64,000 nt of DNA, taken from positions 1 to 64,000 of the forward strand of contig JAOARB010000026.1 in assembly GCA_025210775.1 (NCBI GenBank), read 5' to 3'. Origin of the DNA: Prolixibacteraceae bacterium. Lineage in GTDB: Bacteria; Bacteroidota; Bacteroidia; Bacteroidales; Prolixibacteraceae. The notes under the pieces are model-generated. The model saw nothing but the letters and a program-made list of their open reading frames with translations. It made no database searches and had not been told where the DNA came from. The position numbers and the translations under genes are program-made. Below, piece by piece: positions 25,243 through 33,433 of this stretch (within the stretch, counting starts at the first letter, position 1; each line of letters opens with the position of its first letter).

Positions 25243-27351
25243 ATGGCTAAAAATAATAATAAGAAAGGCTGGAATATGCCAAAAAAGGGCAAGCCTAATA
25301 AGGATAAAGGTGGATTGCCACAAAAATTTAATCCTTTTTTGTTCTTCGGTATTATTGCACTTCTGTTTCTAGGGATTCAATTCTTTGCAGGAGGTGGTAG
25401 TGCAGTTGAGAAAAATTGGAGTGACATAAAACCTATGATTGTCAATCAAGACATACAAAAGGTTATTGTCGTAAATAAAGAAAAAGCTGAATTCTTCTTG
25501 AAAGCGGACAAGTATGATAAATATGCAAGCGAGTTTAAGGGTGCTTTTTCAAAACCTTCAAAAGATGGACCTCATTTCTATTCTAACATTGGGGATGTAA
25601 ATATCTTTGCAAAGCAGCTTGAAAGAGCACAGAAAGATGTAAGTGATAACCATCGTATTGAAGCAACTTATGAGTCAAGAGCTGATTCATGGGGAATGCT
25701 ATTTAGTTGGGCTCCTTTAATTATTATCTTGATAATCTGGTTTTATGTGTTCCGTCGTATTGGTAAAGGTGGAACTGGTGGAGCTGGAGGCGGAATCTTT
25801 AATGTTGGAAAGTCTCAAGCTAAAGTATTTGAAAAAGGGGAAAAAATTGATACTACCTTTAAAGATGTTGCTGGCTTGTCAGAAGCGAAACAAGAGATTG
25901 AAGAGATTGTGGATTTCTTAAAGAATCCAGATAAATATACGAAGCTCGGTGGAAAAATTCCTAAAGGTGCCCTACTGGTAGGTCCTCCAGGTACAGGTAA
26001 GACTTTACTTGCAAAAGCTGTTGCTGGTGAAGCTGAAGTTCCATTTTTCTCTTTGTCTGGTTCGGACTTTGTTGAAATGTTTGTAGGTGTGGGTGCTTCT
26101 CGTGTGAGAGATCTATTCAAACAAGCAAAGGAAAAATCGCCATGTATCATCTTTATTGATGAAATCGATGCTATTGGTCGTGCGAGAAGTAAAAATGGTG
26201 GTTTCTCTTCTAATGATGAACGAGAAAATACATTGAACCAGTTGCTGACTGAGATGGATGGTTTTGGAACCAATTCAGGTGTTATTATCTTGGCTGCTAC
26301 TAACCGTGCAGATATTCTTGATAGAGCATTGATGAGAGCAGGTCGTTTTGATCGCCAGATTCATGTTGATTTGCCAGATCTTAATGAAAGAAAAGCAATC
26401 TTTAATGTTCATCTTCGTCCATTGAAAGTGAGTGAAGATTTCGATCCAGGTTTCCTTGCAAAACAGACACCAGGTTTCTCGGGTGCGGATATTGCAAATG
26501 TTTGTAACGAGGCTGCTCTTTATGCTGCGAGAAAGAAAAAGGATGTGATTGATAAACAAGATTTCTTGGATGCTGTCGATCGTATTGTTGGTGGTTTGGA
26601 GAAAAAGAACAAGATCCTAACCCCAATGGAGAAAAAAACGATTGCTTTCCACGAAGCTGGACATGCTTCTGTGAGTTGGCTTTTGGAACATGCTCATCCA
26701 TTGGTTAAGGTTACTATCGTTCCTCGTGGATATGCACTTGGTGCTGCATGGTATTTACCAGAAGAACGTCAAATTACAACCAAAGAACAGCTCCTAGATG
26801 AAATGTGTGCTACTTTAGGTGGACGTGCAGCAGAAGAGATTATATTTGGTCGAATTTCTACAGGTGCTCAAAATGACCTTGAAAAAGTAACCAAATTGGC
26901 TTACTCTATGATCTCTGTTTATGGAATGAGTGATAGTGTCGGTAATATTAGTTATTATGACTCTTCTGGACGTCAAGATTATGGTTTTAGTAAGCCTTAT
27001 AGTGAGGAGACGGCTGTAATGATCGACCATGAGGTTCGTAAACTAATTGATGCTTCTTACGAAAGAGCTAAGAGTATTCTTCTTCAAAATAAAGAAGCTT
27101 TTGAAAAACTTGCTACTATTCTTCTTGATAGAGAGGTTATATTCACTGATGATGTGGAGACAATTTTTGGAGCACGTCCTTGGAAGAGTAAGACCGATGA
27201 GCTAGAAGAGGCTGCAAAAGAGAAGTCTGAAATTTCTGAAGATTCGGTGGTTGAGCAGAAACCTCAAGAAGAGGAGAAGGTCCAGGAGGATACTGCTGAT
27301 AAAAAAGGAGATGAAAATTCAACTACAGATGGTAGTTCAGGATTGAACTAG
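25243..27351 (+). CDS. ftsH: ATP-dependent zinc metalloprotease FtsH
   Basis: A 702-residue membrane protease that degrades damaged membrane and regulatory proteins as a hexamer. It has two membrane helices (about 30-47 and 144-163) around a periplasmic domain, then an AAA+ module with Walker [14 protein letters not shown] (about 247), Walker [12 protein letters not shown] and the arginine-finger region [13 protein letters not shown], then the zinc protease domain with HEAGH near residue 469. A charged tail (EEAAKEKSE...) follows. It is the second gene after rsfS and ends at a strong terminator. Confidence 0.97.
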   Translation: MAKNNNKKGWNMPKKGKPNKDKGGLPQKFNPFLFFGIIALLFLGIQFFAGGGSAVEKNWSDIKPMIVNQDIQKVIVVNKEKAEFFLKADKYDKYASEFKGAFSKPSKDGPHFYSNIGDVNIFAKQLERAQKDVSDNHRIEATYESRADSWGMLFSWAPLIIILIIWFYVFRRIGKGGTGGAGGGIFNVGKSQAKVFEKGEKIDTTFKDVAGLSEAKQEIEEIVDFLKNPDKYTKLGGKIPKGALLVGPPGTGKTLLAKAVAGEAEVPFFSLSGSDFVEMFVGVGASRVRDLFKQAKEKSPCIIFIDEIDAIGRARSKNGGFSSNDERENTLNQLLTEMDGFGTNSGVIILAATNRADILDRALMRAGRFDRQIHVDLPDLNERKAIFNVHLRPLKVSEDFDPGFLAKQTPGFSGADIANVCNEAALYAARKKKDVIDKQDFLDAVDRIVGGLEKKNKILTPMEKKTIAFHEAGHASVSWLLEHAHPLVKVTIVPRGYALGAAWYLPEERQITTKEQLLDEMCATLGGRAAEEIIFGRISTGAQNDLEKVTKLAYSMISVYGMSDSVGNISYYDSSGRQDYGFSKPYSEETAVMIDHEVRKLIDASYERAKSILLQNKEAFEKLATILLDREVIFTDDVETIFGARPWKSKTDELEEAAKEKSEISEDSVVEQKPQEEEKVQEDTADKKGDENSTTDGSSGLN

Positions 27352-27378
27352 TTTGAGATAGAATTTAAAATAAATATA

Positions 27379-27415
27379 AAGGGAGAAGTCCATTCATTGG
27401 ATTTCTCCCTTTTTT
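27379..27415 (+). terminator. ftsH terminator
   Basis: A 14-bp stem (27379-27392 with about 27398-27412, one G-U pair) with a short loop runs into six Ts. Confidence 0.88.
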
Positions 27416-27474
27416 AGGATGGATGTTTTACGTTTTTAAGATCTAAGAAGAGTATCCTATACCTTCATTCTTAG

Positions 27475-27627
27475 ATGAAAGTGAGAGTCGTTTATTCTAG
27501 AATTATAGGTTTGGTTTTCTTTCCCAGTGCTTTGGTGTCTTGTGAAAAAAATAGAGTTCAATTCTTATTGAGAGTGCATCGAAAAACTTCTTTTTTAGTA
27601 TCAATTATTTATGAATATCTTATGTAA
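27475..27627 (+). CDS. Possible small lipoprotein-like ORF
   Basis: ATG to TAA, 50 codons. Residues 10-23 read IIGLVFFPSALVSC, a hydrophobic stretch ending in a lipobox-like cysteine, followed by EKNRVQF. I recognise no family, no ribosome-binding site or -7 box stands out, and the length could arise by chance. Listed as a weak candidate only. Confidence 0.2.
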   Translation: MKVRVVYSRIIGLVFFPSALVSCEKNRVQFLLRVHRKTSFLVSIIYEYLM

Positions 27628-27665
27628 TATTTCATGAATAAACCATTGAGAATGTTTTTTTTTCT

Positions 27666-27673
27666 TACATTTG
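27666..27673 (+). promoter_or_regulatory. -7 box of the cdsA operon
   Basis: TACATTTG matches TAnnTTTG, 73 bp before the chosen start of the first gene. Confidence 0.55.
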
Positions 27674-27745
27674 CGGTTGCTGAATCTTGTTAGAGTGTTA
27701 AAAAGTATTATAAATTAAAGGTTTTTGTGTAGGGGATATTATACC

Positions 27746-27994
27746 ATGTTAGGAACACAAATGAATATTGAAGATTCCAACCGTTATGATGAAGGATGGA
27801 GTCTCCTGTTGGTCTCTTATGACAAATTTATCTTAGATGAGATTACTTCATTTCTTCAAGATTATAAGATCATTTCAATGGTTATTGATTATGGAGATGA
27901 TTTCGTTTTTTCTCTTGGTTCTGCTTTTTTGTATGTTAGAGCTCAGGATGAATTAGAAGCAAAGTCTATTGTTGAACAATATAAAATGTACTAA
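27746..27994 (+). CDS. DUF2007-like putative signal-transducing protein
   Basis: An 82-residue soluble protein. The pattern EGWSLLLVSYDKFILDEITSFLQDY followed by a short beta strand, then GSAFLYVRAQDELEAKSIVEQY, resembles the DUF2007 fold (a small ferredoxin-like domain). Proteins of this type often precede cdsA in Bacteroidota, as here with a 5-bp gap, but their role is unknown. I start at ATG 27746; a TTG at 27725 or ATG at 27761 are options. Confidence 0.65.
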   Translation: MLGTQMNIEDSNRYDEGWSLLLVSYDKFILDEITSFLQDYKIISMVIDYGDDFVFSLGSAFLYVRAQDELEAKSIVEQYKMY

Positions 27995-27999
27995 ACCTT

Positions 28000-28824
28000 T
28001 TGAATAATTTACAACAAAGAACTTTAACGGGCATTCTTTTTGTATGTACGTTAGTCGGATCGATTGCCATTAGTAAATGGACTTTTTTTATCGTGTTCAT
28101 TTTAATATCTTATTTGGCAACCAATGAATTCTATCATTTGGCATATAAAGCAAAGGCTCGTCCAAATAGAAAAATAGGTGTAGCTACCAGTGTGTATATA
28201 TTTATCTCATTTTTCTTATATGCTTCTGGAATGGTAGGCTCAAAAATATCTTTGGGTGTAATACCTTTGACAGTAGGCTTGTTTGTCTATGAACTTTATA
28301 GAGACAGTAAGGTGCCATTTTTGAATTTGGCTTTTACAATTCTAGGATTAGTCTATGTAACTACTCCTTTGGCTTTATTTAATTTCTTCGTTTTTCCACC
28401 TACAGAATCTGTGGATCCAGTCTATTCTCCTCATTTATTAATGGGAATTTTTATCTTTATATGGACAAATGATTCTGGTGCGTATCTTGTAGGCTCAAAA
28501 TTTGGAAAACATAAGTTATTTGAACGTATCTCTCCTAAGAAGACTTGGGAAGGAAGTATTGGTGGTGGTTGTTTAACGATGATTGCAGCAGTGATTCTAA
28601 GTTATTCGTTTCCACAATATAATCTGTTAGATATGGTAGTAGTTGCACTAATAACTGTGGTAACAGGAACATTAGGAGACTTAGTAGAGTCGATGTTTAA
28701 GAGAAGTATTGAAGTGAAAGATAGTGGATCCTTTTTCCCAGGACATGGAGGTTTGCTTGATCGTTTTGATAGTGTGATCTTAGCTGCACCAATGGTGTAT
28801 TTTTATTTTAGATTGATTTCATAA
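28000..28824 (+). CDS. cdsA: Phosphatidate cytidylyltransferase (CDP-diglyceride synthase)
   Basis: CdsA turns phosphatidic acid and CTP into CDP-diacylglycerol, the common precursor of phospholipids, at the inner membrane. The 274 residues hold about eight membrane helices, and the C-terminal family signature runs from GDLVESMFKRS to KDSGSFFPGHGGLLDRFDS. The start is TTG at 28000: an in-frame stop lies at 27982-27984 and no ATG follows until far inside the protein. It is the second gene of the operon, 5 bp after the DUF2007-like gene. Confidence 0.94.
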   Translation: MNNLQQRTLTGILFVCTLVGSIAISKWTFFIVFILISYLATNEFYHLAYKAKARPNRKIGVATSVYIFISFFLYASGMVGSKISLGVIPLTVGLFVYELYRDSKVPFLNLAFTILGLVYVTTPLALFNFFVFPPTESVDPVYSPHLLMGIFIFIWTNDSGAYLVGSKFGKHKLFERISPKKTWEGSIGGGCLTMIAAVILSYSFPQYNLLDMVVVALITVVTGTLGDLVESMFKRSIEVKDSGSFFPGHGGLLDRFDSVILAAPMVYFYFRLIS

Positions 28825-28867
28825 ACTATTTTGTATAGATACAATTAATATTATTGCTTAGTTAACT

Positions 28868-29527
28868 ATGACAACTATTCACAAAGAAGGATATGGCATT
28901 ATTGCTTTTTTCCTTGTAGTTTTAGCTGCACTTGATGCACTTATTTGGTATTCAGGTGAGAAGATTTTTTTTACGGTAATGATGTGTTTAACCATTCCGT
29001 TTTTTGTATTAGTGGTGCGATTTTTCCGCAATCCAACGCGTGTTGCCGAAGTAAGTGAGACAAATGTTATCTCTCCTGCGGATGGACAAATTGTTGCTAT
29101 TGAGGAAGTGTATGAACCAGAATATTTTGAGGACAAAAGAATTATGGTTTCTGTTTTTATGACTGTATTCAATGTTCACATTAATTGGGTTCCCGTAAAA
29201 GGTGTCGTGAAATTTTTCCGTCATCATAGTGGACGCTTCTTATCAGCGTATCTACCTAAATCATCTACGGATAATGAACGTTCTACAATGGTAGTAGAGA
29301 TGGAAAATAAAACAGAGGTTTTATTCCGTCAAATTGCTGGTGCTGTAGCAAAGCGTATTATCTCATATCCAAAAGAGGGAGATAAAGTAGATCAAAATAC
29401 ACAATTGGGTTTTATTCGTTTTGGTTCTCGTGTTGATGTATACCTTCCTGTAGGTACAGAGATCAATGTTGAGATGGGACAAAAAGTTATTGGTACCCAA
29501 ACAGTGTTGGCAAAAGTAAAGAAATAG
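28868..29527 (+). CDS. psd: Phosphatidylserine decarboxylase proenzyme
   Basis: This 219-residue enzyme makes phosphatidylethanolamine from phosphatidylserine. It is the short Bacteroidota/archaeal-type Psd: an N-terminal hydrophobic hairpin (about 12-47), VISPADGQIVAIEEV, the His-containing MTVFNVHINWVPVKG, and the self-cleavage site in RFGSRVDVYLP, where Gly-Ser is cut to give the pyruvoyl group. It lies between cdsA and pssA, completing the route from phosphatidate to phosphatidylethanolamine. Confidence 0.93.
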   Translation: MTTIHKEGYGIIAFFLVVLAALDALIWYSGEKIFFTVMMCLTIPFFVLVVRFFRNPTRVAEVSETNVISPADGQIVAIEEVYEPEYFEDKRIMVSVFMTVFNVHINWVPVKGVVKFFRHHSGRFLSAYLPKSSTDNERSTMVVEMENKTEVLFRQIAGAVAKRIISYPKEGDKVDQNTQLGFIRFGSRVDVYLPVGTEINVEMGQKVIGTQTVLAKVKK

Positions 29528-29537
29528 TAAAATAAAA

Positions 29538-30272
29538 ATGATAAAGAAACATATACCTAACAGCATTACTAGCTTGAATATTATTTCTGGGGTTCTAGGG
29601 GTTTATTTGGCTTTGTATGGAGAACTTAAGTTGGCAGTTATAGCTATCTTTTGTGGTGCGATTTTTGATTTTTGTGACGGATTGGTTGCAAGAGCATTGA
29701 AGGCTTATTCTGATATCGGTAAAGAGTTAGATTCTTTGGCAGATATGATTACTTTTGGGTTTGCACCTGGGGCTCTTTTGTTTGGTATATTACAAATCTC
29801 TATGGAGGGAAAAATCTTGACTCCTGCTGAGGTTTTGGTTTCAAGTAATAGTCTGTATTATCTTTCAGTATTGTTGATTCCTGTTTTTTCAGGTTTGCGT
29901 TTGGCAAAATTCAATGTAGATACCAGACAGACGACTTCATTTATAGGTATGCCTACTCCAGCTAATGCAATCTTTTGGTCTTCTTTAGCGCTCTTGCGTG
30001 TCGGATCGAATGGAGGAGAATGGTATCAGCTTATTTTTGAACCATGGGTTTTAGTGATCTTATCGATTGTTACTTCCTTATTACTTGTGTCTGAAATACC
30101 AATGTTTTCATTTAAGTTCAAGAACCTTTCGTTTAAAGATAATAAACTGAGATTTTTCTTTGTTTTAGCTGTCGTGGCTTTAATATCTTTATTTGGAATT
30201 TTAGGGATTTCATTTTCAATGATTTTGTATGTAGTACTTTCTGTCTTGCAATCTTTGAGTTGTAAAAAATAG
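29538..30272 (+). CDS. pssA: CDP-diacylglycerol--serine O-phosphatidyltransferase
   Basis: PssA joins CDP-diacylglycerol and serine to form phosphatidylserine, used by Psd. The 244-residue membrane protein has the CDP-alcohol phosphotransferase motif, spread as DFCDGLVAR...GKELDSLAD at about residues 36-59, followed by six or more helices. It starts 10 bp after psd and ends the operon at a terminator. Confidence 0.94.
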   Translation: MIKKHIPNSITSLNIISGVLGVYLALYGELKLAVIAIFCGAIFDFCDGLVARALKAYSDIGKELDSLADMITFGFAPGALLFGILQISMEGKILTPAEVLVSSNSLYYLSVLLIPVFSGLRLAKFNVDTRQTTSFIGMPTPANAIFWSSLALLRVGSNGGEWYQLIFEPWVLVILSIVTSLLLVSEIPMFSFKFKNLSFKDNKLRFFFVLAVVALISLFGILGISFSMILYVVLSVLQSLSCKK

Positions 30273-30295
30273 TACTGATTACTATATAATTGTAA

Positions 30296-30326
30296 AGTCC
30301 TTTCTATGTTAGAAAGGATTTTTTTT
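30296..30326 (+). terminator. Terminator of the phospholipid operon
   Basis: TCCTTTCTA (30298-30306) pairs with TAGAAAGGA (30310-30318) across a 3-base loop, followed by eight Ts. Confidence 0.9.
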
Positions 30327-30358
30327 GTACTTTAAATTTGAATTGAAAAATAACTTTC

Positions 30359-30853
30359 ATGTATAGCCCCCAAGAAATAATTGACGATTTAAATAAAAGT
30401 GTTGAGGATATCTCTGATGATGATTTGCGTTTCTTCCCATTAGAGGAGATGAAAGAAAAGTTGCATATTATGATCGAGAATAGTTCTCAATGTGAATCGT
30501 GTAAGATGCTTCTGAGACAGACCCCAGAGGTCTTTCCTTTAATTAAAGGAGCCATTGCTTCTCCAGGTAATGATAGAAAGCGTGTCGATACTTTTTTATT
30601 AGATCTACGAAAACATCAGAAAAGTGAACATGGATTTTTGGATAAAGATCATTATAAAAAAAGATACTCTCTTTTAGGGTATGTTGTTGTGACACTTTTG
30701 GCTTTATCTGTAACGATATTTTGGGGCTTGCCTGATAAAGGTATTATTTCTCTCTCTATTGGTTGTATTGGTTTTGGTGGAGGGTATATCGTTGGTGTCA
30801 AAAAAGATAGAAAGCGATTGATTCAACAAAAAGAATGGAAATCTGAAAAATAG
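30359..30853 (+). CDS. Small membrane protein with a soluble CxxC-bearing N-terminus, unknown function
   Basis: A 164-residue protein I do not recognise. Residues 1-95 are acidic and soluble, with a CESC pair near 47-50. Two membrane helices follow (about 103-121 and 127-147), with GCIGFGGGYIVG in the second, then a basic tail (KKDRKRL). A CxxC before membrane helices is seen in some anti-sigma factors and zinc-binding proteins, but that is only a resemblance. It starts 86 bp after pssA beyond a terminator and lies 13 bp before the deoxynucleoside kinase gene, so those two may be co-transcribed. Confidence 0.65.
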   Translation: MYSPQEIIDDLNKSVEDISDDDLRFFPLEEMKEKLHIMIENSSQCESCKMLLRQTPEVFPLIKGAIASPGNDRKRVDTFLLDLRKHQKSEHGFLDKDHYKKRYSLLGYVVVTLLALSVTIFWGLPDKGIISLSIGCIGFGGGYIVGVKKDRKRLIQQKEWKSEK

Positions 30854-30866
30854 TGTTTAGAACGAT

Positions 30867-31502
30867 ATGGATATAAATTTCCTAGTTATTGAGGGTAATA
30901 TAGGGGCAGGAAAGACAACCCTGTCTACAATGATTAGTCAGAAGTATAATGCAAAACTTATTTTAGAGCAATTTTCGGACAATCCATTCCTTCCAAAATT
31001 TTATAAAGATCCAGATAAGTACTCTTTCCCTTTAGAGATGTCTTTTATGGCAGAAAGATATAATCAACTAAAGAAGCAAGTTGCAGATCAAGATCTTTTT
31101 AAGAACTTTACTGTGGCAGACTATTATTTTATGAAATCATTGATTTTTTCTAAATCAACACTTCAAGAAGATGAATATAGTTTGTATCGTAAATTCTTTG
31201 ATATAATATATCAAAATATACCTAAACCATCTTTGTATGTTTACCTTCATTTAAGTACAGAAAGGTTGTTAGAAAATATCTCGAAAAGAGGTCGTAGTTA
31301 TGAATCTGAGATCTCGGCAGATTATTTGAAACGTATTACTGATGGATATTTTAACTTTTTTTCTCAACAATGTGACTTTCCAGTTGTTGCTATAAAAACA
31401 GATGAGTTAGATTTTGTGAAAAATGAAGATGATTATCGAAAAATTGAGCGTTTAATTTTTGAGAAAAGCTATTCTAAGGGCTTAACTAGAGTAATCCCTT
31501 AG
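30867..31502 (+). CDS. Deoxynucleoside kinase family protein
   Basis: A 211-residue cytosolic kinase that phosphorylates deoxynucleosides for dNTP salvage. The P-loop VIEGNIGAGKTTL is at residues 7-19, FMAERYNQLK and VADYYFMKSLIFS follow, and the LID region ENISKRGRSYE carries the phosphate-binding arginines. Substrate (dA, dG, dC or T) cannot be fixed from these motifs. Confidence 0.88.
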   Translation: MDINFLVIEGNIGAGKTTLSTMISQKYNAKLILEQFSDNPFLPKFYKDPDKYSFPLEMSFMAERYNQLKKQVADQDLFKNFTVADYYFMKSLIFSKSTLQEDEYSLYRKFFDIIYQNIPKPSLYVYLHLSTERLLENISKRGRSYESEISADYLKRITDGYFNFFSQQCDFPVVAIKTDELDFVKNEDDYRKIERLIFEKSYSKGLTRVIP

Positions 31503-31553
31503 AAGGTTAAGAAAAAATAGCATAAAAACTTTTTCAAAATTAACAAATCGTTT

Positions 31554-31561
31554 TACTTTTG
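31554..31561 (+). promoter_or_regulatory. -7 box of the lipoprotein gene
   Basis: TACTTTTG matches TAnnTTTG. A TTTTC run at 31531-31535 sits near the -33 position. Confidence 0.6.
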
Positions 31562-31609
31562 TGTATAATGTAGAATAAGTGGTTTTTAGAAAACTAATAG
31601 ATGTATATC

Positions 31610-33361
31610 ATGAAACAATTCAACTTTAGATCTTTGGGTGGTGTAGTCCTTGCAGCAGTGTTGTTGACAGGGTGTGCTAGCCTCAAAAAGATGAAAAAGA
31701 ATGCGGATAAGATTACTTATGACGTAACTCCTGAAATCCTTGAGTCTCACGGAGGTAATGTGGATGTCGCTATCCAAGGACGTATTCCAGAAAGCTATTT
31801 TGTAAAAGGAGCTTCTGTAACAGCTACTCCTGTATTCGTTTACGAAGGTGGAGAGCAAGCTTTCAAACCTTATAGCCTACAAGGTGAGAAAGTAGATGGT
31901 AATGCAAAAGTGATTCCTTATGCAAAAGGAGGAAGTTTTTCATATAAAGGATCTGTACCTTTCGTTGAAGGTATGAGAAAAGGTGATTTAGAAGTTCGTA
32001 TTGTCGCTTCTAAAGGTGCTAAATCTGTAACTTTTGATCCTATTAAAGTTGCAGAAGGAACAATTGCTACTTCTACTCTGGTAGAGAATACTCCTGCTTC
32101 AATCATGGGTGTTCAAAAGGCAAAAAACACTTCTGGTGTTTATGACCCAACTATTGACAAATTCCAAAGAGTAGTTCCTGATTCATACAGAGCAGACTTG
32201 ATGTATCTAATCAATAGTGCTTATGTTCGTGGACAAGAACTAAGAAAAGAAGACGTAGCTAAATTGACTAAGTATATCAAAGATGCTTATTCAGATGAGA
32301 AAAAAGAGTTGAAAGATGTTGAAATTTCAGCTTACGCTTCTCCTGATGGAGCTCTTGATTTGAACGAAAAATTGGCTAAAAATCGTGAGAATTCTGCTTC
32401 TAAATATGTAAACCGTCAATTGAAACGTCACAAAATTGATACTGATGTAACAGGACGTTTTACTCCAGAAGACTGGGAAGGATTCAAAGAATTGGTAGAA
32501 GCTTCAGATATTCCTGACAAACAATTGATTCTACGTGTTCTTGCTATGTATAGTGATCCTGAAGTACGTGACCGTGAGATCAAAAATATTTCAGAAGCAT
32601 TCACTGTATTAGCAGACAAAGTTCTTCCTAAACTACGTCGTGCTAAAATTACAGCTTCAGTTGACGTAATCGGAAAAAGTGATGAGGAAATTCTTGCTCT
32701 AGCTACTTCTGATGCTTCTAAATTGAACCAAGCTGAGTTGTTGTATGCTGCTACTTTGACTTCTGATAAGAATCAACAAATGGCTATCTACAACTCATTC
32801 ATCAAAAACTTCCCTTCTGATTGGAGAGGTTATAACAACCTTGGTATGATCCAAATGCAGAATGGTGATGTTGATGCTGCAAGCAAAAACTTCAATAAAG
32901 CTGATGAATTGGATCCTAAGAATCCTGTTGTAATGAACAACTTGGGTGCTGTAGCATTGACTAACGGTGATGTTGCTAAAGCTGAAGAACTATTCGGTGC
33001 TGCTAACGGTGCTGGTGGTGAAGTAGATTACAACCTTGGTGTTGTTGCTATCAAGAAAGGTGACTATGATGCTGCTGTTAAATATTTCGGTAAATGTACT
33101 TGTGTAAACGCTGCTCTTGCTCAAATGTTGGCTGGAGATAACAATGGTGCTCTTCGTACATTGAATAACAACAAATCAGATGATGCTCTAGTAGATTATT
33201 TGAAAGCTGTTATCGGTGCTCGTACTGCAAAAACTACATTGTTGTATGCTAGCTTGCGTGATGCAGTTGCTGCTGATGCTAAATACAAAGAGCTTGCTAA
33301 GACAGATCTTGAGTTTGCTAAATATTTCGACGATGCTCAATTCAAAGATATCGTGAAATAA
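31610..33361 (+). CDS. TPR-containing lipoprotein with an OmpA-like central region
   Basis: The 583-residue protein has a lipoprotein signal ending VLLTGC (residue 22), an N-terminal beta-rich part to about 180, a middle region (about 220-320) with an OmpA-like pattern (VEISAYASPDGALDLNEKLAKNRENSASKYV), and TPR repeats at about 395-510 (NLGMIQMQNGDVDAASKNFNKADELDPKNP and similar). Codon use is strongly biased to a few choices (GCT, GAT, AAC, GGT), unlike its neighbours, suggesting high expression. It has its own promoter and a tight terminator. Probably an abundant envelope protein, function unknown. The start may also be ATG 31601. Confidence 0.75.
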   Translation: MKQFNFRSLGGVVLAAVLLTGCASLKKMKKNADKITYDVTPEILESHGGNVDVAIQGRIPESYFVKGASVTATPVFVYEGGEQAFKPYSLQGEKVDGNAKVIPYAKGGSFSYKGSVPFVEGMRKGDLEVRIVASKGAKSVTFDPIKVAEGTIATSTLVENTPASIMGVQKAKNTSGVYDPTIDKFQRVVPDSYRADLMYLINSAYVRGQELRKEDVAKLTKYIKDAYSDEKKELKDVEISAYASPDGALDLNEKLAKNRENSASKYVNRQLKRHKIDTDVTGRFTPEDWEGFKELVEASDIPDKQLILRVLAMYSDPEVRDREIKNISEAFTVLADKVLPKLRRAKITASVDVIGKSDEEILALATSDASKLNQAELLYAATLTSDKNQQMAIYNSFIKNFPSDWRGYNNLGMIQMQNGDVDAASKNFNKADELDPKNPVVMNNLGAVALTNGDVAKAEELFGAANGAGGEVDYNLGVVAIKKGDYDAAVKYFGKCTCVNAALAQMLAGDNNGALRTLNNNKSDDALVDYLKAVIGARTAKTTLLYASLRDAVAADAKYKELAKTDLEFAKYFDDAQFKDIVK

Positions 33362-33393
33362 TTTCATCTATCGATGAAAAAAATTATATATTA

Positions 33394-33418
33394 GGGTAGC
33401 GAAAGCTACCCTTTTTTT
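33394..33418 (+). terminator. Terminator after the TPR lipoprotein gene
   Basis: GGGTAGC/GCTACCC (33394-33400 with 33405-33411) closes a GAAA tetraloop and is followed by seven Ts. Confidence 0.93.
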
Positions 33419-33433
33419 GTTAGCTTAAATATC

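Larger units (their letters stand above)
27416..27745. other. Intergenic region before the phospholipid operon
   Basis: It contains a 50-codon open frame (27475-27627) of uncertain status and the -7 box of the phospholipid operon. Nothing else is recognised. Confidence 0.5.
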
